Source: Limanda limanda
Taxonomy: Eukaryota > Chordata > Actinopteri > Pleuronectiformes > Pleuronectidae
Direction: 5' to 3'
Assembly: GCF_963576545.1 (NCBI RefSeq)
Contig: NC_083646.1
Coordinates: 16,965,961 to 17,029,960 of the forward strand
Length of the DNA: 64,000 nucleotides
The notes beneath the pieces were generated by a model. That model worked only from the letters and a program-made list of their open reading frames with translations, ran no database searches and was not told the origin of the DNA. This document shows, in pieces, positions 23,980-37,298 of this stretch. The translations under genes were made by a program, and so were the position numbers. Position 1 is the stretch's first letter; each line of letters opens with the position of its first letter.

Positions 23980-24857
23980 CTGAACACACACACAAGTAAC
24001 AGCTGTCAGTTGAATCTTTGTTATATGTACACTCTTTAGTCTTTTGTCGGTAGCATTACAAAAAAAAAGAAGAGATATCAGGAAAAGATACTGAAAGGAC
24101 AATGTCTCTAAGTTTTCCACAGTTTTTCCAATCGCAGATAGTGTGAGTGATATGGAAGAGATACAATGAGTCACACTCACAGGCACAGTCTTATCTCAAA
24201 TTTAAAACAGTTATATTTAAGAAGCCCATTCACAACCCCCTGCCCTCAGCCCTCAACTACAGTGAGAAAACTGCCAAAACAAACATAACAGGGGGAAAAA
24301 CACAGAAATCTCCCTCATAACTGAGGGTCCTTCTTCCAGAGGTGCAGTATATGTCACATGTAACATAACTCATCAAAAAAATATTTACAACATTCATGTG
24401 AAAGAACTGTGTTTCACATGAATGGAGAAGTGCATCAATGTTTAAAGCATTTCTATAAAAAGAAAATGTCTCATTTCTCCGGTACATTTGGTGCTTTTAT
24501 TCTTCATTTCTAATCAACAGTACGAAGAAAATATACAAATTAACTAAAGCATGAACAGGGAGCAAAAAAGTTTCTACTGAAACATTCAAGGTCATGGGAA
24601 TAGGAGAGAAATGTACTGAGACATGTGATTTCCAGCAAGTGATCCTGAGCAGAACGCAGGCAAAACACTCGGGGAATCTGTTCATTTAAGCTCATTAGAG
24701 CTGTAGAGTAGAACGCTTCTTTAAAAAAAAAAAAAGTCTCTCTCTTCCACTTAAAGACCATTTATGCGTAACAGGCAGAGACTGGGGAGCGAGCGAGAGG
24801 AGAGTTTGGACACTTAGGAGGGAGAAAGTTGTCTCGCTTCCGTGGTCACAGCACGAC

Positions 24858-24874
24858 GGGGGGGGGGGGGGGGG
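24858..24874. repeat. run of 17 G
   Basis: Uninterrupted G in a GC-rich patch (GACG...GCGAGGGAGCGG). It would read as C17 in the carmil1 transcript. Confidence 0.95.
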
Positions 24875-25536
24875 CGAGGGAGCGGCAGAACTCATATTTA
24901 GACAAAAATGAAAAATTCAACAGTCGGACGTCTGTGCCTTACCCAGATAATCACTGACCCAGTTTGCCATGTGCTGTGTCACACACTCACACACAAAACG
25001 TACACAACCTCTTGTTACTGACAACACAACATTTTCTATCGCAATAACTTTACTGGATCGTTGTACTGTTGTTATTCCTTGTGACTGACATTCCTGCTAT
25101 AAGGGACTGTTTCTCTTGGTGCGGCCACAACACTGGCAACATTGTCCCACACTGTTATCTAAAGCGATGGAGGGGGAGAAAGAGGAGAGAGAAGGAGAGA
25201 GAGAGAGAGAAAGAGACTGTTGTTCACATGTTTACGCTGTGAAAGTGTGAGTATGACAGGAGAGGGACGAGAGTGATGGAGGGCAGTGAGGGATGACATA
25301 ATAAAGAGAAAAAGGAGATATGAGGGCAGCGAGGGATGAAATGGAGAAAAAAGAGGAGCGAGAGCAGAGGGTTGTGGTCTTAGAGGGAGAGAGTGAACAA
25401 AGAGGCCTGTATTTTCCACATGAGTCACAACAAGACTGCCGGGTGACACCGTCAGCGTGAAGACTGAACCATTTACTGCCTATTAAAAGCCTCGTCATGC
25501 TGCCCTGTTCAGACTCTTGGACCTGCTGGAATGTCT

Positions 25537-25704
<168 letters not shown>

Positions 25705-25863
25705 AAGCACGGTGTGATCATGAGGTAAAGAGAATTCCTCTCATCACTGTCCCCACCTCGTCTTCTCCTCCTGTCTTCTATTAACGACTCAGCATCTTGA
25801 TTAGGCCACAAACAGACTGATTGAACACGGGATGAGCTGCACAATCCCTCGCTGTGATAGCCG

Positions 25864-26004
<141 letters not shown>

Positions 26005-27369
26005 TACTTTCTCTGCGTGTTGTATTGGCCACTCCACTACATTGAGATATCCCTTATCTGTTTGGAGCTGGTTGGACTCACTGCACTTTCCGTCTGATGC
26101 TTGTGTATTTACAGCTCTTCCCCCACACTCGCCTTTTTATAAATCCCTAGTGTGACTGTGTGGTGCACCACCACAGAAGATAGTTGAGGTTGCCCTTGCG
26201 TTGAACTTCCGTCACTAGATTTGGCAGGGAACATCCACTGACATGCTTCTTGTCGTGGAAAGTAAACACGAGTTTCCCGAGCTTTGGATCTCTTTCTACC
26301 ACTCTTTCTACCAAACGTCCATTCTTTAAATCTCCTCTGTATTGCTTTGACTTCTCTCCTCTCCCGTTTAAGGCTTGTTTATGCTCAACGTTAGATACAC
26401 ATACAGAAACAGACGGAGCCCTGTGTTTACACTCTGCTTCATTTCATCTGTATTTGTGTACGAGTACTGGAAGCTTACGAATACAGATAAAACAGACAAA
26501 ACCGAGTGGCCCAGACATTTCAACAATGGTGGAACTTTTTCAGGGGGAGATTTTGCGAGTTGGTTTGGAGATACAGGCGTCTTTCGCCCGGGCACAAGGA
26601 CAAACAAACAGACGATTTTGCCTTTTTCTTAAAAGGTTTCATAATCAAATTTGTTGTCGTCAGAAAGTCTCAACTCCTCTGAAAAACGTGAAGGACACAT
26701 GGTAGTGAGTGGAGAGAGACTGTGACACTGTTAGAGAAGCTGCATCTATGGCTGACATCACTAAAGCACACGGTAAGGAACGAGTAAAAATATCTCCAAT
26801 CAAACCTTCCCATCACTAAACGCTGCTCTGTTATAGCACACTCTAATCTGGGATAAAAGATAGACAAACATTGGACACAGCCTGCACATGTGCCTGCCTC
26901 AGAAACTAAATATGCACATGGGATGGGGAGGAGGCCGGATTTTCAAACTCAATACAAAAGGAATAGCCCGTGACGGAGGAGGAAGATAATTATTCGGACT
27001 GAGGAAGCTGCGTGTGGTAAGTGGTGAGGCCGAGCGCAGCCTGGAGACACAGTCGGTAATGGAGCGCTGCAAGGGGGCACCAGCCTGAGACTTTTGAGGC
27101 CTTTTGTCTCGTTGGGATTAGGAGTCTTATCACACGAGAACACGGGACTGATCCTCAGTCAGCATGCATAAGATGTTACAGAAAACTGAAACAAAGGGGA
27201 AATGCTCTATACAGTCAGACACGTGCAGTTATAATCACTGTCAGGCAAAGGTAGAGGGGAGGGAGCATGCACGGAAAAGTGAATCCAGATAGAGAAGGAC
27301 ACGTTAGACTTGCAGATACAGATACTATCAAGAAATAGATGAAGTTGAATATTAATGTTTAAAACATCT

Positions 27370-27655
27370 TTAAATGATAAACTGTAAATGGCGACTGTAT
27401 TTGTTAAGAGCTTTTCCAGTCTTTTCAACCACTCAAAGCTGTTTACAGTACAAGTCACATTCATCCATTCACACACGCAGTCATTCAGAGCTTCTATACG
27501 CACTCAGCACTTTTTCTATCACCCACCATTCATATACTCTCGGCACAGCAGTCAGGGGCAATTTAGGGTCAGTACCCTGCCTAAAGTGGTGCCGGGGATC
27601 AAACCACCGAGCCTCTAGTAAGTGGACGACCCACTCCAACTCTTAAACAACAGCC
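27370..27655. repeat. dispersed teleost-type repeat (CAAAGCTGTTTACAGTACAAGTCACATTCA family)
   Basis: The order CTTTTC..CTCAAAGCTGTTTACAGT, ACAAGTCACATTCATCCATT, CACACACGCAGTCATTC, then GGGATCAAACCACCGAGCCT and GTGGACGACCCACTCCAAC resembles a very common fish repeat ending in a tRNA-like segment (recalled). No coding potential of its own. Confidence 0.65.
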
Positions 27656-28478
27656 TCCCCCCATTTAAGCTAAGATGCCAGACTCAAGTTCGCAAATGTG
27701 AATTATTGCTGTTTTTCTAATTATAACTTTTTTCTTAGTTGTATTAATTTACATAATAAATTATAAAGCAGAAGCAGAAGTGCAGAAAGACCGTGAAAAG
27801 CAGAACCTTTACCCAAGTGACAGGGACAGATAAGAAGCTGACAAACGCAGTGACACCACTTAACTCTGAGATGGGATTAAATCTGAATTATCTTGTCATT
27901 TTGTGGCAGCAGACTACAATACTATACCGTGCATCCATCATGGTGATGTGCTTGCGTTAATATATCGTGAATCTACTACTATAATGGGACACTTGGGCTA
28001 CATCCATACTATTACTATTTAGTTTTAAAACTAAAACAATCTCCGTCCACAAAAGCATTTTAGCTAGGTATTAGTAATAATCCCCATCTGTACTAACACA
28101 GCTGAAAATGCAGATCACATGACCATTCATGTACACTGGGCATGTGCATGCTGATGTAGACAGAAAGTATATTGTCTTCTCTGCAGGTGGTTGCTTTGTT
28201 CAAGAAAATATTGAATAAGAAACAAAAATGTTGAAAGGAAAGCACTGGGATTTATTTTCCAAACTTCTTAGTTTTAGGTGCTCAAACTCTCCGGAGTAGC
28301 ATAGATGGCAAAATGAAAACCTTTTGGTTTGGATACAGCCTAAAGAGAGATGCCCCCAGGTGATAAAGAGAGATGCACCACCTCTTCAGTTCAAAAGGAC
28401 AGAGGTATAGAGGCAGTGGTTACAAAAGACAAGCATGGGATTGGGTACGAGAAGAAGATGGTGAAAACAGGAACTGAC

Positions 28479-28554
28479 CAGTTTGTAGTCCTTGGTGGAG
28501 AGTTTGGTGAACCACTGGTTAAACTCCAGCACGGCTATTATGGCCACCAGATCC
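28479..28554 (-). CDS. carmil1: carmil1 exon 8: LRR N-cap
   Basis: Encodes [20 protein letters not shown] then TKDYKL, the first alpha/beta unit of the leucine-rich repeat solenoid (human [26 protein letters not shown]). Acceptor CCTCAG, donor GTCAGT. Ends in phase 0. The following intron is 4.5 kb and contains a CA/TG inverted pair. Confidence 0.95.
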
Positions 28555-28742
28555 CTGAGGAACAGAGAAGAGGTCAGAGCAGCAATTGAACACTCCTCTT
28601 CATCAGAACTACCTGTTTTTTGCATTAGAAAATAAATCATGTCACAATAACAATACCTCCTTTCTCCTTTCCTTGGTTTGGTGCCACATGGCCTTTATCT
28701 ATGATTTATTGCATTGGTTTGCTTTGGGAATGTTTTATCTCA

Positions 28743-29171
<429 letters not shown>

Positions 29172-29242
29172 CCACTGCACCTCCTCCTTGTAGGGCAGCC
29201 CCAACCAGTCACACACACATCTGTACATCTGAGAAAATCCAC
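29172..29242 (-). CDS. carmil1: carmil1 exon 6: linker, CDWLG segment
   Basis: Encodes [20 protein letters not shown] then EVQW. It aligns with human [24 protein letters not shown]. Acceptor GTTGCAG. The donor is GTCAGT, slightly off consensus but common. Ends in phase 0. Confidence 0.94.
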
Positions 29243-29507
29243 CTGCAACACACAGAGAATTAGCTCAACAAAAATGTAAAATTACACAAATCTTTGGCTA
29301 AAACTGTGATATGTGATATTTTTGCATTGTTTATTCTGTTAAACAACCATATATCTGCACATTTACACACTGGTAATGATGCATCTGTGTGGGGTTCATG
29401 TTGGCTGAAACTATCGGCCATCCACTGTACAATTTGGCTCTAAAAACTTCTATACCCTTAATGTTAACTCACTATATGACTGAACTATTAGACAAACAGG
29501 TTCCTAC

Positions 29508-29605
29508 CACAGGGTCCAGGCTCTGCAGGCTTGTTGTTCTCCCACAGAGTCTGCAGAGAGGTCAGCCGGTCTGGAGGCTCCATACAAAGCTTCTTCATCA
29601 CTTTG
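29508..29605 (-). CDS. carmil1: carmil1 exon 5: N-terminal linker
   Basis: Encodes KVMKKLCMEPPDRLTSLQTL then WENNKPAEPGPCG. It matches the human linker (MKKVSMEPSERLASLQALW...GPCGG) between the PH-like and leucine-rich repeat domains. Acceptor TTCTCAG, donor GTAGGA, ending in phase 1. Confidence 0.93.
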
Positions 29606-29940
29606 CTGAGAAGAGAAGATGGATGTAAACGTGACTTCCTGTGTCTTGGTAGCTGGTGACGTTTGAAAAAACGTATATTTCCCTCCCTTCAAAAAAGTTT
29701 CAATCAAGAAGCTCCAGTCTACTTTCTCACTTGACATCTTTCAAGCTGAACAACTGAGTGTTCCAATAATGTGGGGTTCAAATGGATGAATTGAAAAGAA
29801 ATGTATGTGTAATGGATTTTTGGATTATACAGTAAAAATTAGTACTATGACGGGAGTATTGGTTCATATCTCTACACACCTGGTAAAATAACATCACAAT
29901 GAATCTATGAACAGAAGCATGAATTGTTGGTTAAACTCAC
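29606..29940 (-). other. carmil1 intron 4
   Basis: 335 bases, no feature seen. Confidence 0.65.
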
Positions 29941-30062
29941 CTGGGTGGTAATCCAGGACATATCCTCACGAGGCAGTTTCCTATGTGAGCCACCACCTCA
30001 TTGACCTCCTCTGTCGAGAGCAGCTTCAGGGAAAAGGAGCCGCGCTCGTACTCTATCAGCAG
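29941..30062 (-). CDS. carmil1: carmil1 exon 4: end of PH-like domain
   Basis: Encodes LLIEYERGSFSLKLLSTEEV and then NEVVAHIGNCLVRICPGLPP. The helix matches human [20 protein letters not shown], the C-terminal helix of the PH-like fold. Acceptor TTTTCAG, donor GTGAGT. It ends in phase 2, completed by the next exon. Confidence 0.93.
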
Positions 30063-31182
30063 CTGAAAAGACACAACGCTGATCAGGAATTCATACCAGC
30101 GGCCATAGTTCCACCTGCACCTGCTTCAACCACTGCTATTTATCACATAAGAAATAAAATCACTATTTTATTTATTTCCGTACATCGATCTCTTTCTAGA
30201 TTAAATCTACTGCATAATACAAACCTTTCTATCACACTTCCCTTTTGCTCCATCTCATATAGAACCCAACAGATTTACTGCCTTTTCTATAAAAATCGTC
30301 CAATATCGGTGTCTATGTTTATGTTTTCTGATATGTACTAATATTAGACATTTTACAGAATAGACAATTCAGTAAAGATGTAAGCATATGTTTACATTTT
30401 CTTCATTTGAGTTCAATATATTTGGTTTTTTGTTTGTTTATAATTATTTACAAGGTCTTGGTGTGAAATATCAAACCTCAATAGCCAACATATAGTTCCA
30501 CCAGTTTTTTTAAAGCCTAACATTGGTAAAGATCCATATGAGCCGGGCGTTTGTTTCATATTCCACTTCTCTGCCCATCTACTCCCATGTCTCTATCTGC
30601 AGAATTTACCCTACGATAATATAAATAACAAAAATAACCAAGTATCACCATCTGTCCACTCAAACATCTAATCTTAGTATGAAGCAAAGATTTAACGACA
30701 TTTACCAGGACTACAATTATGCAAATGATTATGTAAGTTGATATGTGCCTCCTCTATAGGCCAGAATTAACATAATCCTGGATGGTACAGGAGAGCAGCA
30801 GGCAGTTATTAAGAGGACACATCTCCTGAGACGGGCGGGGGAGAGGTTCAGCTGCAGGAACAGTGTAGTAAGTGACAGATTATCATATTTTGTAGGTAGA
30901 TCCTCTTCACTGACAGCGAGCCAGCTCTGGTCAAAAAGCCAAATGGAAGCTCTCTCCAGATGGAAGAAAAAATCTAAACCAGATCGTTTCTGGGCCCCAG
31001 GACAGATTTCACTGTCTCCTATGTAAATCATTTTCTTTAAGGATTATACTGGCGGTTTTCTCCTCCAGTTTGTGTGTCCCACAGGCACAGTTTAAATGCA
31101 GAGTCGTATCGAACTTTTCATCATCAAGAAGCAAATAAGATTATTTAAAAAAGGCAGAATTTAATTGTTGGTTTGTCTTTAC
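30063..31182 (-). other. carmil1 intron 3
   Basis: 1.1 kb. A 100-codon minus-strand frame at 30729-31031 has no recognised domain and no fitting splice context. Nothing else seen. Confidence 0.6.
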
Positions 31183-31242
31183 CTGTGTCGGCTTGTTACA
31201 AGCAATCCCCTGGATCTCCAGGTAATTAAGGGAGTGTTCCAC
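31183..31242 (-). CDS. carmil1: carmil1 exon 3: PH-like domain
   Basis: A 60 nt, phase 0/0 exon encoding VEHSLNYLEIQGIACNKPTQ. It corresponds to the family segment with the conserved F/L-x-Y-LEI core. Acceptor TTTTTTAG, donor GTAAAG. Confidence 0.9.
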
Positions 31243-34200
31243 CTAAAAAAGAGCATAGAAATCACCATTAAAATTAAAAAAAAAATAAGTGACTGACAGC
31301 AGGTATGGTTTCTGAAGGCACATTTGACCAAAAATGTATTATCAGAAAGGAAAGGACGGAAAGATGCATATTTTTGTGCACACATGGGTGCCAGTCATAT
31401 TTGAATGAATGATAATAAACAGTTAAGTGTGAGTGTACTTGTGAGATCTTACAGTTTGTGACAGTAATCAATGTTTAATAACACCAGTCGAGCTCAGTGA
31501 CTGTCTGACTCAGGAATGTCCTGTAAAAATATGTCTGTTCTATAATTAACAGGTACGGGTGTTGTAATTTCTTGTTTTTTACCTCAGGACCTGTGCAGAC
31601 TACGTAACTGACCCGTGCTTTTATTTTATTTCTTATTTAAAATTAAAGCTAAGAAGGGAGATGAGGTAAACACTTAATTCTTAACAAAAATATTACAGCA
31701 TTTCATGTCTACCAGCTGAATATATTTAAAATGTGCACAACATTTAGACAGTTTTTACAGTTTGTCTGACTGATGTGAACTGAGAGATAGTCGAGTGCAG
31801 CTTTGACAGAAATTGGAAAATACGGTAAATCAAAAAAGGGCCTCCTTATTCTTTTTCTGTTCATGTGCAAAAGACATTATTTAGAAAGCAGGTCCAGATA
31901 AAGACACATTTTTTCATTCTCTGTTTCATGAGAGCATTTGAGGACAAAGAAAACAAAGAGAAGCGGAAGTCTGCCTTTCCCTACCTAAGAGGAGGAAAAA
32001 AATCATTGGTTTATGTGAGAGGGGGAAACTTGAATACAAATTCCTCCGTCTATATACAGAGCACACTGTTTTCCTGCACTGTCTCTTCATCTCTCAGAGA
32101 CACACACACAAACACACACATGCTGCACAGGGCCTGAGGGCAGACCAGGGAGCGAGGCCAGACTATTCCAGGTGGGCGCTGCTGAGTTCCTGAGGCCTGG
32201 CTCAGAGATGAGAGGTGGGAGACTGTCTGTCTACTGTCTGTCTGCAGTATATGCAGTGTATGTTTGTGTGTGTGTGTATTTCAGTGTTTATGATTGAAAT
32301 AACTACTAGAAATAGAAATGTAACACTCAATAACACATCATCCTGAATGGAAACTTCACTATAAAAAATGCATCAACACTTAAATACAAAAGGAGATAGT
32401 AAAATAGTTTCATTTCCTTTTTTAAAAAAGTCTGTTAGGCAGAAAAGTCAGGCACAACTAAATGATTTTGTAATATTTTACACTCAGTTTTACATGTTAT
32501 TGCTTACCAATTATTTTTGAAAATCCACCTTAATATATGTATATTTAGAAAACAGTAAAACACCCCTTTGCCATATTGACATCATGGGAGAGCTACTAAC
32601 TATAGCCAGGTATGATAGGAAAGTCAGCATAAATAAGTTATTGATATAATAATAATAATCATAATTTTGATTTGTATCTGCTTTCAATGTATCCCATGCA
32701 GAGTAACACTGAAAAAACTAAATTAAACCTACCAAAAATACTTAAATACATTTTTTATTTAGGTGATCAATGGTGATATTTTTACTTTTTAACTTTACTT
32801 TAAACAAACTGAATTAATTAATGTGTCACGAATGAAAAGAATTTAATTTTTTGAATGTAGAAACACTTAGGTCTGACTAGTCTGTAATAGATATGTTGTT
32901 GACATCTCTACAGGGAAATTATCACCTGTAAGTTACAGTGTTGTGGCAAACAAGTGTCCAACCCCAACTCCAAAGGGGGAAATGAGTTTGTTTCATGCAG
33001 CAAATACATTTCATGATAGCCTCCATATTGAACTTAGCACCAGCCAATGATGAGTGAGCGTGCTGATAAATATGAGCTCTAGCCAATGACAGGCCTCACG
33101 CTGGGCGGTGTGGGGAGGAACCAAATGCCAGAGTAATTGCATGGTTCACTCATTCGTTCACTGTCCGTCTGTCACTGTAAGCACACATCTTTGTTGTTGT
33201 AAGTTTTATGTAAAAGTCAATTTACGCTTTTGGTCATGTAGGCTGGATGATTTCAGAGAGCACAGATTGAGTTTACTCCTGACGTGTTACAGTTGGTGAT
33301 GAGACCAAACTGTAGATTTATTAAGATGGGTCTTTGAGTGGGACCAAGGAGCTGAGTAAACCAGATTAGATGAAACGTATTTAGGCAGTAAAGAGAGATA
33401 AGAGTGTAGAGTTGTGTGACATTTATGACAAGATGCTCCAGAAACACAAAAGACAAGAGGAAAAGAGGAGAGGTGCATGGAATGTAGTGTATAAGTATGT
33501 GTGTGAGAGAGAGCGTGATGTTTAGGGGGTTAAACAGACAGATTGTAAAGACCCCTGCAGCATCTCAAGAGCAGCCAAACCACCAATTGGAGACAGAAAA
33601 CCCACTGAGAGGAGCTGGAGGGAGATATCAACTGAGAGAAGAGAAATACTCAGTGAGTGTTCAACTGAGAGTTTACTGCTACTGCGACACAATACTTCAA
33701 TGTAAAAGCCTTGGGCTCTGCTCGGCAAAACAATACTAACAAAATCCAGTCGTACGGATTGTTCTCTTGTGCGTTTTAGATGCGTCTCCAGGGCTTTCAG
33801 ATTCATGACTGATCAAATACATTGTCTACAATACATTCAGTTTGCCTGAAGCATAAATACATGTTCATTTCAACTGTCAACAAAAGCAGAGTTTAACAAA
33901 AAACCATATGGAACACAGAGTCAGTAGTTCACGTCACGCAACAGTGAGTAACAGCTAATCTTCATTTGCACTTAACTCATCTCAATGTAATATAGATTTC
34001 ACATCAAAAAATCGATACGAGGAAGATATACAGTGAGTTTTGTAATGAGAGTTTGCAGGTTTCATCTTTTAAAAATGTCCATACACAGCAAGACCTGACC
34101 CAGAAGTTTCACTATTGGTACCAATCCTGCATCTACTTTATTAAACTTGGTTCAACATATTAGAAACTCTACACTTTTAAAGTCATCACTTACAATATTA

Positions 34201-35424
34201 AATCAGGCCAAAATGGCATATTACCATAGTTTACCTAGTTTAAACATTAAGCCTTTAAGCTTTTGCCTTTATTTTAATCAATATTAATTGAATAGCAGTT
34301 TTTTACTTCACAAAAAACATTAAGATCATCATATTCTGGCTCTGGACATTTTTAATGACTAAATGATTAAGTGACAATGACAATTATCTTTAGTCTTTAG
34401 TGCAGAGAGTTCCTGCTGGAAAAGCTATGTGATGTTTACTTATGGGAATAAAATAAATTAAGAAAATGTATTTAATTGGATTTTAAACTTTGTAAGTTAT
34501 CCCTGTGGACTGCTAGCTCAGTGGAGAGTGGGAGAGGAAAAACACAGACATAAAGAGAATGGGATGAAAGGATGAAGAGCGAAGGAGGATGGTTGAAGAA
34601 AAGATAAAAGGTGAGGGTGGGAAACCAGAATGAATGACTTGAAGAGAATAAGAGGAGGAGAGCAAAGGTTATCTGAGGCTGTAATCTGGTTAAGAGACAG
34701 GATACAAAGGCAGTAGGCTGAAAGAATACAGCAAGACGTTCTACAGTACCTTCTCCTAATTAAATCATACTATAGTATGGTGAAATAACAAAAGAAAAAT
34801 CTAAAGTAAGGAGGAGAATAAAGCAAATGAGACCAGGTAAACAATACAATATTAAAAACAATGTGAGACGTTATGCAGACAGGAGAGCAGAGGGGTTTGT
34901 TCGTCCTGCAGGTGTCTGATTCTTCCAGGTCAGAGCAGATAGAAAACAGCAGCTCCAGCTAAGTAAACGTCTCCCAACACTGGAAACATATGACGTCATG
35001 TGAAGAAGCGTTCAGCTTGACTCTTCGTAATGACCTCTCCTGCACCAAGTAAACCTATAAATCAGTTTTCAAGCAACCTAAACTGTCCCTGGAGGCATTG
35101 TGTTGACTGGAAAGCATCTAATTGAATAGCAGCCGTTAAGCGTTTCCTGGACCTGGAGCAGCATGTGATGTGAGCTCATGAGTTTGGGGAAATACAATCG
35201 AGTACTTCTCTCTCCTTGCAGGAGGATCGTCAGTCCAGATAATATAAGCAGAACACTTTTATTTTTGTCTGTTACTACACACTATCAAAGCAGTGTTTGG
35301 CTTTATGACTTTGTGTTTTGGTTAGTGTGTGTGTGGTCTGATTACAGGAAGTTTATTGTTGTAATAGTTTTAATGGTCAATGTAATGGTTAATTATCTCT
35401 GCAAAGAAGGTTAAGTTTCATTGC

Positions 35425-35740
35425 CGTTTGTTTGTCTGTCAGCACGATTACACAAAAACTACAGAACTGATTTTATTGGAACTTGAAGATTTGAAGGGAA
35501 CCCTTTAACTCTGTCTCTCTGTCTTTGCCTTTCTTGGCAACATGTCAAGATAGGATATGAGCATATAGCGAAGGGATGCTCTCTCTGAACTCTAACTCTT
35601 CTAATTTAACTTTCTGGAGTCTGCAATCACGCCAGTGTGATCAAATCATGTGTCGTGTGTGTTTTGTGTTCTGATATTTTGAATTTAAGGGGCTGTTGGG
35701 CCTTGGCAGAGATATGCGCTGTACTTAGCGCTAAACAGCA
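35425..35740. repeat. dispersed repeat fragment
   Basis: GTTTGTCTGTCAGCACGATTACACAAAAACTACAGAACTGATTTTATTGGA in pieces, then CTGTTGGGCCTTGGCAGAGATATGCGCT. The same two blocks occur at about 61065-61310 in the same orientation, and the complement of the first block appears near 9945-9970 and 10300-10330. Confidence 0.6.
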
Positions 35741-36894
35741 TATGTTGGAAAAATGATACAGCAAAGTTAACAAAACTATCTCATCTCACAGTCCATTTAG
35801 CAGCTGGGCTGGAGCCCTTGATCATATCAGATGATCATCAGCAGATGGAGTTTGCTCATTGTGGCATTACAGACATTCAATATTTGGATTTTAATGACTT
35901 TGCACAACCTCTGTGGCGTAAAAAAAAAGTTTTTTCTTTAAGGTTCAGTCACCTGATAACAAACATGTGATAAGAAGGGCCAAATGGACCATGAGGTGAG
36001 ACTGTTTTGCCAATTGGTCAAGAATGAACTTTGAAATTCTTACAACAAAGTGACCTTTCTTAAACGGGTGATAATATCTCCCTATATCAATAATCCAGTT
36101 TTTCTCATCGTGCAGTTGCAACCTGAAAGTTTTAATATTACCTCAATTTATCTATTCAGCTGTTCCTGTTTTACAAATTTTATCGTTTCTTATTTGTGGT
36201 TTCTTGGAATATTTGGTGTATTTTCTTTACTTGGCCATTATTTTCATTAGGTTTCTACCTGGATGTTTTTCTGAGTTCAAATGAAGGTTTAATGAATCAA
36301 TCAATCTTTCCCTCCTCAGTAAACTCACTTGTCCAAGTTTATGGTCCCAGCAACGGATTCTATTTACACTTGCTGTTGCATTGTCATGTTGTTGGATCGG
36401 TGCTGCTGGAAGTTTGAGTGAACATCTGCATCATGGTGCAAACCGATGCCATCTGCGCTGCATTATGACACAGCTGTTCCATGCTTAAAAAAAGACTTGT
36501 CAACCAGCTATATAATTGCACTATAATCAGGCAAACACAGAGCTGCTACTTTAAGCATAATCTGCTATTTTAAATCACCCATGCAACACACAGGCACATG
36601 TGCACAAAACACAAAGTCACAGTAAAACTAAAATGGGCGAGTTGGAGGCAAACTAAGAATGTTTGAGTTCATCAAATGAAGCTTTCAAGAATTCAAATTA
36701 AAGGTACAATAAGTAGCTTTGGCCAGTAGGGGTCTCTGAATCAAAATAATAAGAACAAGTCTAGTTTGTTGACTTTAAAGCAGTGTGGGATCATGGGAGT
36801 TATTGTTCTCACCAGCATTACAGATGAAAGTTGACCTGATGCAATTTAAAATGTAAATCCTGTTCACAGCTGAGGTCATTTAAGTTTTTTCACC

Positions 36895-36933
36895 GATTTA
36901 TCACTGCCGTGCAGAAAACGGCAGTGATAAATC
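36895..36933. repeat. perfect 16 bp inverted repeat, 7 nt loop
   Basis: GATTTATCACTGCCGT, loop GCAGAAA, then ACGGCAGTGATAAATC. All 16 positions pair. It sits in sequence that reads like a short non-autonomous element, but its ends were not identified. Confidence 0.95.
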
Positions 36934-37247
36934 AGGATCCCTTAGGAGTGACCGAAAAACAGCCGCTTAGCTAACTGGCTAACTGGCTTAGTGACTAGCA
37001 GTGTGCTTTTCCTTCCTCATTATGTCATTTACACTGGGAGTTATAGCAGAGACAACACAACTGTGGTGTCAATCAATTACTGAAAGAAGAAAGTCATTTC
37101 CGATATTGTCTTGTGATGAGTTTACGTTCAGGCAGGCGAGAAATAAACATTCTACAACATTTGTGGCTCTTTTACTCGTGTCTGGTCTCTGGAAACAAGG
37201 TGCTGACTGTGCAACACACAAAAAGTTAACGGAGTTCCTGCTCTTAC

Positions 37248-37298
37248 CTTGGCGGGGATGCGTGCTGTCAGGAGGTAGGCTCGGTGAGTCGCGAGAGC
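37248..37298 (-). CDS. carmil1: carmil1 exon 2: PH-like domain
   Basis: A 51 nt exon, phase 0 at both ends, encoding ALATHRAYLLTARIPAK. It aligns with the human segment VLTSCRAFLVTARIPTK. Acceptor TTTCAG, donor GTAAGA. The exon is short but both splice sites and the protein match are clear. Confidence 0.92.

Larger units (their letters stand above)
31243..37247 (-). other. carmil1 intron 2
   Basis: 6 kb, AT-rich. Contains dispersed-repeat fragments around 35425-35740 and the hairpin-bearing segment at about 36700-37000. No exon or RNA gene recognised. Confidence 0.65.

Noticed and set aside
24858..24874. G-quadruplex
   Set aside because: A single homopolymer run without separate G tracts; possible in principle but not distinguishable from simple slippage.
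30729..31031. Minus-strand 100 codon frame with protein-like composition
   Set aside because: Human CARMIL1 has no insert at this position, no fitting acceptor/donor pair in phase, and no recognised domain.
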